This document shows, in pieces, positions 1-6,171 of a stretch of 8,588 nt of DNA. The stretch is from positions 1 through 8,588 of the forward strand of contig JAJZNY010000094.1 of assembly GCA_021852245.1 (NCBI GenBank), in the 5' to 3' direction. The stretch is from Planctomycetota bacterium. Lineage in GTDB: Bacteria > Planctomycetota > Phycisphaerae > WQYP01. A program made the translations under genes and the position numbers. A model generated the notes under the pieces. The model saw only the letters and a list, made by a program, of their open reading frames with translations. It did no database searches and was not told where the DNA came from. Position 1 is the first letter of the stretch, and every line of letters starts with the position of its first letter.

Positions 1-125
1 CCGGCACGCGGAAGCACACGTACCCGCTCACCGGCCACTTCCACCGGCCGGGCGAGATTGTCAATGGCATCAGGGCCGAGCTGCGTCGGGCTGTGCCAGA
101 TGCGTGTGTGAGTGTCAACAATCAT
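1..125 (-). CDS. Amidohydrolase-like protein, N-terminal fragment (runs off the window)
   Basis: Read leftwards from an ATG at 125, this frame stays open to the window edge (41 codons). The protein begins MIVDTHTRIWHSP, which fits the first beta strand of the TIM-barrel amidohydrolase family (amidohydrolase 2 / COG2159-like). There a DTHxHxW motif supplies metal-binding histidines; here the second histidine position reads R (THTRIW), so metal binding at this site may be altered. A Shine-Dalgarno GAGG lies five bases upstream of the ATG and supports this start. The gene follows the oppB-like permease by 44 bases on the same strand and is probably the third cistron of that operon. That would suggest a hydrolase acting on the imported substrate, which is inference. 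Substrate and full domain content cannot be seen. Family assignment rests on the N-terminal motif only. Confidence 0.6.
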   Translation of the reverse strand, partial: MIVDTHTRIWHSPTQLGPDAIDNLARPVEVAGERVRVLPRA

Positions 126-169
126 AACAACCTCAAAGCTGCACCACGGCGCTCGATATCATGCCATGA

Positions 170-1090
170 TCAGCCGCTGATCGCCACCCGCGGATCGGCC
201 ATGGCGCAGGCGATATCCGCCAGCAGATTCATCAGGATTAATATCACCGTGTACACCATCGTGATACCCAGCACCAGCGGAATATCTTTATCCAGACACG
301 CATTGACGAATACATCTCCCATGCCCGGCACGGCGAACAATTTCTCCACTACAAATGATCCCGTCAAAACGCCGGCAGCCGCCGGCCCCAAAAACGCCAG
401 CACCGGCAGCGAGGCGTTGGGTGCCGCATGGGCGGAGATGATTCGCATCGGCGAGTTCCCTTTCGCCTTGGCCGTGCGGATGTAATCGGAATGCAGCACA
501 TCCATCGTGCTGGTCCGCATCAGCCTTGCCACAATGGCCAGATAAGCCAATGCCAGCGTTGTGGCCGGCAGAATCAACTGTTGCAGCGTTCCCCAACCTC
601 CCGACGGCAGCAGCGAGGTATCCACGGCAAAAATAATCAGTAAAACGGAACCGAGAATAAAGTTTGGAATGCTGATCGCCGCCAGACTGCCGACCGTGAT
701 CAGGTGATCCGGCCATCGCCGCCGGAATACGGCCCCCAGAATTCCCGCCGCCGTCCCCAGCCACATCGCGATGAGCAGGGCCAGCGCTCCCAGCGCCATC
801 GACACCGGAAGTGAATTTTTAATAACCGCGGCTACCGACCAGTTGCTGTAGCTGATGGTGGGGCCCATATCCCCATGCAGAATCACTTCCACAGGGTATT
901 GCAGATAAGCCTTCCAGGGGTCGTTGAGCCCGTAGCGGGCCTTGAGGGCCGCAATCACGGCTGGCGGCGGCTGCTTCTGCCCGACGAACGGATCTCCCGG
1001 CGTGGCCATGAGCAGCCAGAAGGTGCAGGTATAGACGATCCACAGCACCACAATGGATTGAGCCAGACGTCGAAATATAAATGCCAGCAT
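170..1090 (-). CDS. oppB: Peptide/nickel-type ABC transporter permease, OppB-like
   Basis: This is an inner-membrane permease of the binding-protein-dependent transport family, the OppB/DppB half of a heterodimeric peptide importer. The 306-residue product has an N-terminal hydrophobic helix (about 7-29) and further membrane segments near 96-121, 134-158, 172-192, 231-248 and 269-294. The cytoplasmic EAA-type loop that contacts the ATPase is visible at about 201-230 (SDYIRTAKAKG, then NASLPV). The conserved permease ending VEKLFAVPGMG is at 248-258 and DPR is near the C-terminus. I place the start at the ATG at 1090, because AGGTGA, overlapping the oppA stop, lies seven bases before it. An in-frame TTG at 1096 would give two more residues but is too close to that ribosome site. 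It lies seven bases after oppA, so the two are probably coupled. No OppC partner follows directly. Substrate could be peptide or another OppA-class ligand; the symbol denotes family only. Confidence 0.9.
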   Translation of the reverse strand: MLAFIFRRLAQSIVVLWIVYTCTFWLLMATPGDPFVGQKQPPPAVIAALKARYGLNDPWKAYLQYPVEVILHGDMGPTISYSNWSVAAVIKNSLPVSMALGALALLIAMWLGTAAGILGAVFRRRWPDHLITVGSLAAISIPNFILGSVLLIIFAVDTSLLPSGGWGTLQQLILPATTLALAYLAIVARLMRTSTMDVLHSDYIRTAKAKGNSPMRIISAHAAPNASLPVLAFLGPAAAGVLTGSFVVEKLFAVPGMGDVFVNACLDKDIPLVLGITMVYTVILILMNLLADIACAMADPRVAISG

Positions 1091-1097
1091 CGTCAAA

Positions 1098-2753
1098 TCA
1101 CCTGCGGTGAATATACTTCAGGAGCGTCAAGAGGCGAGTATTCGGTTTGATTCCGCCGATCTTGGCGCGATTATAAACCATCCCATCCGGTACCTGGAAC
1201 AGTGGAATCGCGGGGAATGCCTGATCCACCAGAAACGCCTCCGCCTGATGCATGAGATGAAATCTTGCCCGCGCACTGGGTTGCTGACTCGCCTTTTGCA
1301 GCAGACGATCGTACATCGGAGATGAGTAATGCGACATATTATTCGGGTTGCCGGTAAGAAATAAATCGAGCCATGTGCTTGGATCGGGATAATCGCCGTA
1401 CCACCCGTCACCGGCAACATCAAAGCGTCCATGCAGGCATTCTTCGTGAAAGATCTTCCCCTCCTCCGAAATGATGTGGATTCTCACCCCCAGATTTTTT
1501 TGCCACATGGCGCCTATCGCCTCCGCCAGCGGCATCATCAGGGGATAACCCGCCACCACCAGATAGCGCAGAGGTTTCATGCCCCGTCCCCCGGGATAAC
1601 CCGCCTGAGCAAGCAGACGCCGTGCTTCAGCCACATTAAATCCCACGCCCTTCGGACTCCGATATCCCGGAATGGTGTTCGGCGGAATCAGCACGTGTAC
1701 GGGAATGGTCGGCATTCGCACCACATGACGCACCAGCGCCCGGCGATCAATCGCCATATCCAAAGCTTCCCGTATCAGGCGGTTTTTTAATACTCCTTTC
1801 TGGCAGTTCAAATCCAGAAACATCGTTCCGAAGACCGGTGTAACGTGTACATCATGTCGCAGTCCGGCCTGTTCCTGTTTCACCAGCGCCGGGCCGAGCG
1901 AATTGGGGACAAATCCCACGACATCGATCACCCCGCTCTGATACGCCAGAAATGCCGCCGTCGAATCCTGGTAATTGACTATTTTCAGCAGAGGGCAGTG
2001 AACCTGCGACCGCTGATCGTAGTAGGGGTTCGGGGTAAGTTCCAGAAACTGATGAAATCTCCAATCGGTCAGTCGATAGGCACCGTTCGTGACCAGGTGG
2101 GGCGGACGTGTCCAGATCGGGTTGTATCCGGTCTGCCCGTCTTCGTTCTCACGGAAATGTTGCATCACCCGGTAATCGAGCGGGAAAAATGGCGGAAATG
2201 CCATCAGATCAAGAAAATACGGGCATGGATGCGTCAGTGTCACCACCAGCGTGCGGCGATTCGGGGCCTTGATCCCCACCGTCGAAAATGGCAGATGATG
2301 GTGCGGATGGGCCGCGATTGAATTGAAATATTTTTGCGCACCCGCAATATGAAAGTACAGAAAGACATAGCCTGAACCCGTATGGGGATGAAGAACCCGC
2401 TTCCACTCGAATAGAAAATCGCGGCTCGTGACGGGTTGTCCGTTGCTCCAGCGCGCATTGGGCTTGAGATAAAATCGGTATACCAGACCGTTTTTGGATA
2501 TCGACCAGCTTTTCGCCTGACCGGGTATAGGTTTAAGCGTGTGCGGGGCATATTGCGCCAGCCCCTCCCACAGAGCCTGCGCAACTCGGATGTCCTGCAA
2601 ATAGGTCATCTTGGCCGGATCCAGCGTGTGAATCTGTCCGTCCTGACAGAAGACGATGGCACCACGTCGCGGTGTGGAACCCGCCGATAGCCAATAGCAG
2701 GCTGCGAACAACGCCAGAAATAGAATGCTCGGAAACAGCAAAGTCTTTCGCAC
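1098..2753 (-). CDS. oppA: Peptide ABC transporter substrate-binding protein, OppA-like (SBP family 5)
   Basis: This is the extracytoplasmic ligand-binding subunit of a peptide-type importer (bacterial extracellular solute-binding protein family 5). It has 551 residues, normal for OppA. The N-terminus is a signal peptide (RK, then a hydrophobic run to about residue 18), followed by Cys19 in the context LFAAC. That is a relaxed lipobox, so a lipoprotein anchor is likely. Family landmarks are VTNGAYRLTDW (221-231), the C-terminal YGDYPDPSTWLDLF (452-465), and HYSSPMYDRLL (475-485), which matches the OppA pattern of Y-S-x-P-x-Y-D. The start is GTG at 2753; an in-frame TAA sits five codons upstream. 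There is no convincing Shine-Dalgarno within reach (GGGAG is about 19 bases away), so a TTG at codon 5 is an alternative. It is the first visible gene of the leftward operon with oppB and the amidohydrolase fragment. Ligand specificity cannot be read from sequence. Confidence 0.92.
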   Translation of the reverse strand: MRKTLLFPSILFLALFAACYWLSAGSTPRRGAIVFCQDGQIHTLDPAKMTYLQDIRVAQALWEGLAQYAPHTLKPIPGQAKSWSISKNGLVYRFYLKPNARWSNGQPVTSRDFLFEWKRVLHPHTGSGYVFLYFHIAGAQKYFNSIAAHPHHHLPFSTVGIKAPNRRTLVVTLTHPCPYFLDLMAFPPFFPLDYRVMQHFRENEDGQTGYNPIWTRPPHLVTNGAYRLTDWRFHQFLELTPNPYYDQRSQVHCPLLKIVNYQDSTAAFLAYQSGVIDVVGFVPNSLGPALVKQEQAGLRHDVHVTPVFGTMFLDLNCQKGVLKNRLIREALDMAIDRRALVRHVVRMPTIPVHVLIPPNTIPGYRSPKGVGFNVAEARRLLAQAGYPGGRGMKPLRYLVVAGYPLMMPLAEAIGAMWQKNLGVRIHIISEEGKIFHEECLHGRFDVAGDGWYGDYPDPSTWLDLFLTGNPNNMSHYSSPMYDRLLQKASQQPSARARFHLMHQAEAFLVDQAFPAIPLFQVPDGMVYNRAKIGGIKPNTRLLTLLKYIHRR

Positions 2754-2848
2754 GACAAAAGATTAACCGCTTCTCCCGATTTTTTCCTCTGATCCATGCC
2801 TGCGAGTTACCCGGCCCCTGCCGGAAGGCGAGGCAACTTTTCCGGGCG

Positions 2849-2860
2849 TCCCCCGGGGGA
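2849..2860. repeat. Perfect 12-bp GC palindrome
   Basis: TCCCCCGGGGGA is a perfect dyad with no loop, upstream of oppA on its strand. There is no T-tract on either side, so it is not a textbook terminator. It may be a protein-binding dyad or a repeat relic; function unknown. Confidence 0.5.
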
Positions 2861-2882
2861 GTGCCAATGCGCCCAGCCACCG

Positions 2883-2959
2883 GATTCGATCATCCTGAAT
2901 GCGAGCCGGCGGATTTATTCCGCCGGTGGCCACCGTCGTAAAAACCACGTTAACCGCGG
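2883..2959 (+). repeat. Dispersed palindromic repeat, copy A
   Basis: This copy is about 77 bases. Its core is a hairpin at 2906-2926: an 8-bp stem CCGGCGGA/TCCGCCGG closing a TTTAT loop. It matches the reverse complement of 6007-6085 over nearly its whole length: AATGCGAGCCGG, then GGATTTATTCC, CCGGT and ACCGT are identical, and a looser match continues to the shared AACCGC end (2953-2958). Stem pair C2910-G2922 is replaced by T-A in the other copy, a compensatory change. The form resembles REP-like or small MITE-like elements; the family is not one I can name. Confidence 0.75.
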
Positions 2960-2983
2960 AGGACACTGGCAACGGTCACTTAG

Positions 2984-3001
2984 CCCCCGGCTTGCCGGGG
3001 G
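2984..3001. repeat. GC hairpin with CTTG loop
   Basis: CCCCCGG, loop CTTG, CCGGGGG form a 7-bp stem. It stands 24 bases after copy A of the dispersed repeat and may belong to the same repeat cluster. No T-tract follows on either strand. It could be a REP-like unit or structure in the 5' leader of the RHS-tip transcript. Confidence 0.5.
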
Positions 3002-3070
3002 GAGGAATGGAGATAAGCCAGCCGTTAAGACGAAACCGTGCATCGCGCGGGCTATGGGGTGGGCCGGGGA

Positions 3071-3090
3071 CGGGCGGCCGCCGCCGCCCG
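3071..3090. repeat. GC hairpin, 8-bp stem
   Basis: CGGGCGGC, loop CGCC, GCCGCCCG form a perfect 8-bp stem about 60 bases before the RHS-tip start codon. A short TTT follows on the plus strand (3094-3096), too weak for a confident terminator call. If transcription of the RHS-tip gene starts upstream of this point, the hairpin would be in its leader. Confidence 0.5.
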
Positions 3091-3153
3091 CCGTTTGATT
3101 CATCCTGCCCCGTGCGTTATGGTTTCCAGAGTAACTGAAATGTTGGGGCTCGT

Positions 3154-3963
3154 ATGGTCGCCATCGATGTCAAATCAATGCCGAACTCGGAAACGGACCA
3201 CCGCCGCAGTGCCGAGAACCGAGCGCCGGCAACCCGCAACCATCGCCAGGCGCAGCCGCTGGTGAATAATCTGTATCAGGGGATGACGCTGGATGCGGTG
3301 ACGGGGCAGTATTATGACCGTGCCCGCGATTATTCGCCGAGCCTCGGCCGGTGGATGGAGCAGGACCCGGCCCAATTTATTAACGGGGCCAACACTTATC
3401 AATTCGTCAATTCCTCGCCGGTGGGCAATGTGGATGCGGATGGGCGGTCAGTGATCTCGGTTGTTGGGACTGTCGGCGGTGAAATCGGGCCAGTGGGCGC
3501 CTCGGTGACGGGTGGGTTCGCGACGGACTCCAGCGGGAACACCGGGCTGGCACTGACCTGCGGCATCGGCGGCGGCGGTGGCTTCGATGAGTTCTCCGGG
3601 GTCGGTGGCCAGGTCTCCACGGCGCCCACTTTGTTCAACCTTGCGGGCGGCTCGGCGGATACGTCGATAACTGCAGGCGCGGGATTGGCTGGCAGCATAA
3701 CCGAGAGCGTCATGAACGGCCCCGGCGGCCCAATCTACTCGTCCACCGGCGAGGTTGGCGAAGGGTTTGGCGCCTCATTTAGCCCGGGCGCCTCCTACAC
3801 ATTCGTCATCCCGATCCCGCTCAGAGGGCTTGGGAAATTCATTGAGTGCAACGTGCCGGGCGCCCGTTCCTACACGCACTCGCAAGTGCGCCACGCCGTC
3901 GAGGAGGCGCAGAATCCTTATGGCTACAGCTACCAACTTCCGATGACATCGGAGTTTCCCTAA
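3154..3963 (+). CDS. Orphan RHS repeat-associated core 'tip' protein with glycine-rich C-terminal domain
   Basis: The 269-residue product carries the end of an RHS core at 37-97: VNNLYQGMTLD, TGQYYDRARDYSPSLGRW, DP, then YQFVNSSPVGNVDADG. RHS proteins are normally very large YD-repeat shells that carry variable, often toxic, C-terminal tips; here almost the entire shell is missing. Residues 1-36 show no RHS similarity that I can see. The border motif, usually DPxG, is DADG (94-97). The tail (98-220) is glycine-, serine- and valine-rich with alternating hydrophobic residues, like the beta-rich glycine-rich tails of some RHS proteins, and ends in a more ordinary stretch (about 221-269). The ATG at 3154 has GGGG five bases upstream, a weak ribosome site; internal ATG codons (for example residue 9) are alternatives. 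The Sel1-repeat gene follows by 25 bases, so co-expression is likely. Either a displaced toxin tip or a 5'-truncated relic is possible. The RHS core call is secure; the function is not. Confidence 0.8.
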   Translation: MVAIDVKSMPNSETDHRRSAENRAPATRNHRQAQPLVNNLYQGMTLDAVTGQYYDRARDYSPSLGRWMEQDPAQFINGANTYQFVNSSPVGNVDADGRSVISVVGTVGGEIGPVGASVTGGFATDSSGNTGLALTCGIGGGGGFDEFSGVGGQVSTAPTLFNLAGGSADTSITAGAGLAGSITESVMNGPGGPIYSSTGEVGEGFGASFSPGASYTFVIPIPLRGLGKFIECNVPGARSYTHSQVRHAVEEAQNPYGYSYQLPMTSEFP

Positions 3964-3974
3964 CCATGGCAAAC

Positions 3975-3979
3975 AGGAG
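3975..3979 (+). promoter_or_regulatory. Ribosome binding site of the Sel1-repeat gene
   Basis: AGGAG, nine bases before the ATG at 3989, fixes the start of the Sel1-repeat gene and shows it has its own translation signal within the short gap after the RHS-tip stop codon. Confidence 0.7.
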
Positions 3980-3988
3980 TCTGCGGAA

Positions 3989-5635
3989 ATGACAGACGTA
4001 ACGAGAGGCGGCGCGCTGGCTCGCCGCCGCGGGGGCAGTAAAGGATTTTCACCGGTGGCCGTGTTGGCGGTTGCGACGGTGGGCGCATTGGCGCCGCCGT
4101 TATTGGCAGCGCAGGTGACCAAGCCCATCACACCGCGGTCAATCGGCGCGGCCAAGTTCAAGCCCGAGCTCGGCGTGATGCTGAGGGCTACCACCCTCCC
4201 GCCGGGCGCCGTCGGGCTCGTCAGCGCAAAGGGCTTCCTTTTCGGACGCTTCACATTGCCCATTGGAGACTTGGCGAAGACTCCAGCACGACTCCTGCGG
4301 CAGCGCGCGTCGGCGGGGTCGATAAGCGCCATGGTAAGCTTGGGCGCCCTGATGTACGGCAGATCTATTGCCGCGCGTCTTTCCGGGCGGGGCAGCCGGG
4401 ACGGATTCAGGGTCGCGCACCACTGGTGGTCTATGGCGGCTGCCCGGGGGTCGGCTGCTGCGGATGTCATGCTTGGACTGTCGCGGCTTGAGGGGCTTGC
4501 GGTGCGACGAAGCTATCGGATGGCGGCATCCCATTTCCGAAAAGCCGCCGCGCGCGGAGACCGCGCAGCGATGGCTATGCTTGCGTACACCCGTTTTATG
4601 ATGGGCGGGGCGAAATGGACGGCCAGGGGCAACTATTGGCTCAACCGGGCCGTCGCTGCCGGCAGCCGCGAGGCAATAGTGCTGGATGGCGTGGGGTACC
4701 TTCTCGCAGGCGAGGGGCGCCCGGATCCGGCCAAGGCCGCCGCGATCTTCCGGATCGCGTCGAGGGCAGGGTCGGCGGTGGGCGCGTTCGATCTTGGCCT
4801 CTGCTACCTACGAGGGATCAGCGTGGTGAGGAACCGCCAACATGCGCGGGTGTTAATCCGGAGCGCGGCACGCAAGGGGGTTACGGCGGCCATGTGCACA
4901 CTGGGCTACATTCTTCAGAATGGTGTGGGTGGTCAGCGGAGCCCCCGCAGGGCCGTCCATTGGTTCAAACTCGCAGCGAAACTGGGGGATCCGTCTGCGG
5001 TGAATGACCTCGGTAACCTCTACTGCCACGGGGTCGGCGTGCCCCGGAGCCTGAAGAAATCGTTCAACCTTTTCCGGCTGGCGGCACGTGCGGGAGATAC
5101 CGTCGCGATGGTGAATCTCGCCGACGCCTATTCTTGGGGCTATGGGACGCCCCGTAACAAGCATAAGTTTCACGAATGGCTGAAACGGGCCGCCAAGGCG
5201 GGGCAGCCCACTGCGATGTGGCAGCTTGCGCTTGTCTACCTCAGTGGGCCTGATGCTGCCAAAACGGCGGCCAAGGCTGTGCAGCTCATCCGCAACGCGG
5301 CGGGCCTGGGCCAGCCACAGGCGCTCAGAGCGCTCGGGAGTCTTTATTTTTATGGCCAAGGTGGCCTCCCGCGCAATCTTGCCCAGTCACGCCATTATTA
5401 CGAACTCGCAGCCGCGAGGGGATCGGTCCGCGCAGCGCTCAACCTCGGGTTCATGTATCTCAGGGGTCAGGGCGTGCCGGCCGGTCCCCGCCGTGCGCTC
5501 CGCTGGTTTCGGCGAGCCGAACCGCTTGTCAGCAGGCTGGCGACGGAGCGTGCGCCCAACGCTGCCCAGCTTCGAGCGACACTGAACAACGGCATTAAGC
5601 AGGCGGAGGCGGCGCTGGCCTCCGGAGGTAAATAG
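3989..5635 (+). CDS. Exported Sel1-like repeat protein (about eleven repeats)
   Basis: This 548-residue protein starts with a basic stretch (ARRRGGSKG) and a hydrophobic segment, about 21-40, ending LLAAQ. That is a probable Sec signal peptide with cleavage near 40-41, so the mature protein likely acts outside the cytoplasm. The rest is a solenoid of Sel1-like helical repeats (35-36 residues, pattern A..LG..Y..G.G....A..W...AA..G). I count repeats beginning near residues 112, 156, 193, 228, 264, 299, 335, 371, 407, 443 and 480. Those at 299, 335, 443 and 480 fit best; those at 112, 193 and 264 are degenerate. No enzymatic domain is visible. Sel1 repeats bind protein partners. In this position, directly downstream of an RHS tip, the protein could be an immunity protein, chaperone or tether for it; some type VI lipase effectors have Sel1-like immunity proteins (PldB/Tle5b of Pseudomonas aeruginosa). 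That pairing is inference. A strong hairpin begins at its stop codon. Confidence 0.9.
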   Translation: MTDVTRGGALARRRGGSKGFSPVAVLAVATVGALAPPLLAAQVTKPITPRSIGAAKFKPELGVMLRATTLPPGAVGLVSAKGFLFGRFTLPIGDLAKTPARLLRQRASAGSISAMVSLGALMYGRSIAARLSGRGSRDGFRVAHHWWSMAAARGSAAADVMLGLSRLEGLAVRRSYRMAASHFRKAAARGDRAAMAMLAYTRFMMGGAKWTARGNYWLNRAVAAGSREAIVLDGVGYLLAGEGRPDPAKAAAIFRIASRAGSAVGAFDLGLCYLRGISVVRNRQHARVLIRSAARKGVTAAMCTLGYILQNGVGGQRSPRRAVHWFKLAAKLGDPSAVNDLGNLYCHGVGVPRSLKKSFNLFRLAARAGDTVAMVNLADAYSWGYGTPRNKHKFHEWLKRAAKAGQPTAMWQLALVYLSGPDAAKTAAKAVQLIRNAAGLGQPQALRALGSLYFYGQGGLPRNLAQSRHYYELAAARGSVRAALNLGFMYLRGQGVPAGPRRALRWFRRAEPLVSRLATERAPNAAQLRATLNNGIKQAEAALASGGK

Positions 5636-5678
5636 GTGCGTCGGGGAAACTGGGGCGGTGCCCGCGACGCACCGCCCC
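5635..5678 (+). terminator. Strong hairpin at the Sel1 stop codon, possible terminator
   Basis: GGGGCGGTG (5652-5660) pairs with CACCGCCCC (5670-5678) in a perfect 9-bp stem with a 9-base loop. A second perfect 9-bp stem, GGTGCGTCG (5635-5643) with CGACGCACC (5665-5673), uses overlapping bases, so the two folds exclude each other. The position right after the last cistron suggests transcription termination or protection of the mRNA 3' end. The T-tract of a classical intrinsic terminator is missing (GGAGAGTT follows). Confidence 0.4.
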
Positions 5679-5892
5679 GGAGAGTTATGCTTCCATTGTA
5701 AATTCCATTTTGAGGCCGCAATATGGTCGCGATAAATGAGGGATCGGGCAATCGGAGCGTGGGGCATCGCCGCATGGCGCACGGGGACGGTGCGGAAAAG
5801 CGTAAGGATTTAATGCAAAAATCTTAGCGCCTTTCATTCTTAGCGTGACATAAAAGCAGATTAAATCATGCCCCAGGCATGAAGCCATATCT

Positions 5893-5984
5893 GACGCGGA
5901 GGCGCGGAAAGCGCGGAGACGGTTCAGTGGCGCGAGCGAACCGGGTGCCGGAGCCTCTGCGAACCCCTGCGCCCCCTGCGGTTT
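5893..5984. repeat. Snap-back array of CGCGGA and CTGCG motifs
   Basis: CGCGGA occurs three times at 8-9 base spacing (5895, 5903, 5912). After about 40 bases, CTGCG occurs three times at 9-10 base spacing (5957, 5967, 5976). The second cluster, reverse-complemented, resembles the first, so the segment can fold into one long imperfect hairpin with about a 35-base loop. From memory, similar 'CTCTGCG...CTGCGCC...CTGCGGTT' strings are scattered in many environmental bacterial genomes; this is an impression, not a search result. Confidence 0.55.
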
Positions 5985-6006
5985 AGTCGGGTTCTCCCTC
6001 TTTTTG

Positions 6007-6085
6007 CCTGCGGTTGGCGTGCATTCATTACGGTTGCAACCGGTGGAATAAATCCACCGGCTCGCATTTGCGATGGTCGCGATTC
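6007..6085 (-). repeat. Dispersed palindromic repeat, copy B (inverted relative to copy A)
   Basis: This is the reverse-complement partner of 2883-2959. The hairpin core lies at 6040-6060 (on the plus strand CCGGTGGA, loop ATAAA, TCCACCGG). It differs from copy A inside the stem only by the pair T6044-A6056, where A has C-G, so pairing is kept. Similarity runs on outward on both sides with a few substitutions and short gaps. It lies between the convergent Sel1 and hydrolase genes. Confidence 0.75.
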
Positions 6086-6171
6086 GCCTGCTCCAGGGCA
6101 TTGCCGCCGCCCGCTCCCCTGCTGTTAAAATCGATTTCTTCCTCCACGGTTCGTGCTGCTGCACCGCGCGC

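Larger units (their letters stand above)
2754..3153. other. Gene-free divergent region rich in palindromes
   Basis: This 400-base stretch lies between the leftward oppA and the rightward RHS-tip gene. I see no ORF in it with recognisable protein content. It holds three GC-rich hairpins (2849-2860, 2984-3001, 3071-3090) and copy A of a dispersed palindromic repeat (2883-2959), each listed separately. Promoters for oppA and the RHS gene should lie here, but I could not pick out a convincing -35/-10 pair for either. Confidence 0.6.
5636..6171. other. Gene-free region between convergent genes, filled with repeats
   Basis: This region separates the Sel1 gene (rightward) from the hydrolase (leftward). 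It holds the hairpin at 5635-5678, an imperfect hairpin-like stretch near 5800-5830, an 8-base direct repeat TCTTAGCG (5822-5829 and 5838-5845), a small hairpin CATGCC/GGCATG around 5870, the motif array at 5893-5984, and the inverted repeat copy B at 6007-6085. I found no coding content I could defend and no clear terminator for the hydrolase. Confidence 0.6.

Noticed and set aside
288..764. Alternative minus-strand frame inside the permease gene
   Set aside because: Same region as the OppB-like permease, which has clear membrane and EAA-loop features; the alternative has none.
2763..3138. Several short open frames on both strands upstream of the RHS tip
   Set aside because: They run through hairpins and repeat copy A in different frames, with no domain and no convincing start.
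3775..4470. 231-codon open frame on the minus strand opposite the RHS tail and Sel1 gene
   Set aside because: It is antisense to two well-supported genes, its composition is driven by GC-rich codons, and it has no recognisable domain or ribosome site.
5800..5830. Imperfect hairpin as an intrinsic terminator of the Sel1 transcript
   Set aside because: The stem needs two bulges and the following T-rich stretch is weak; only mentioned in the region description.
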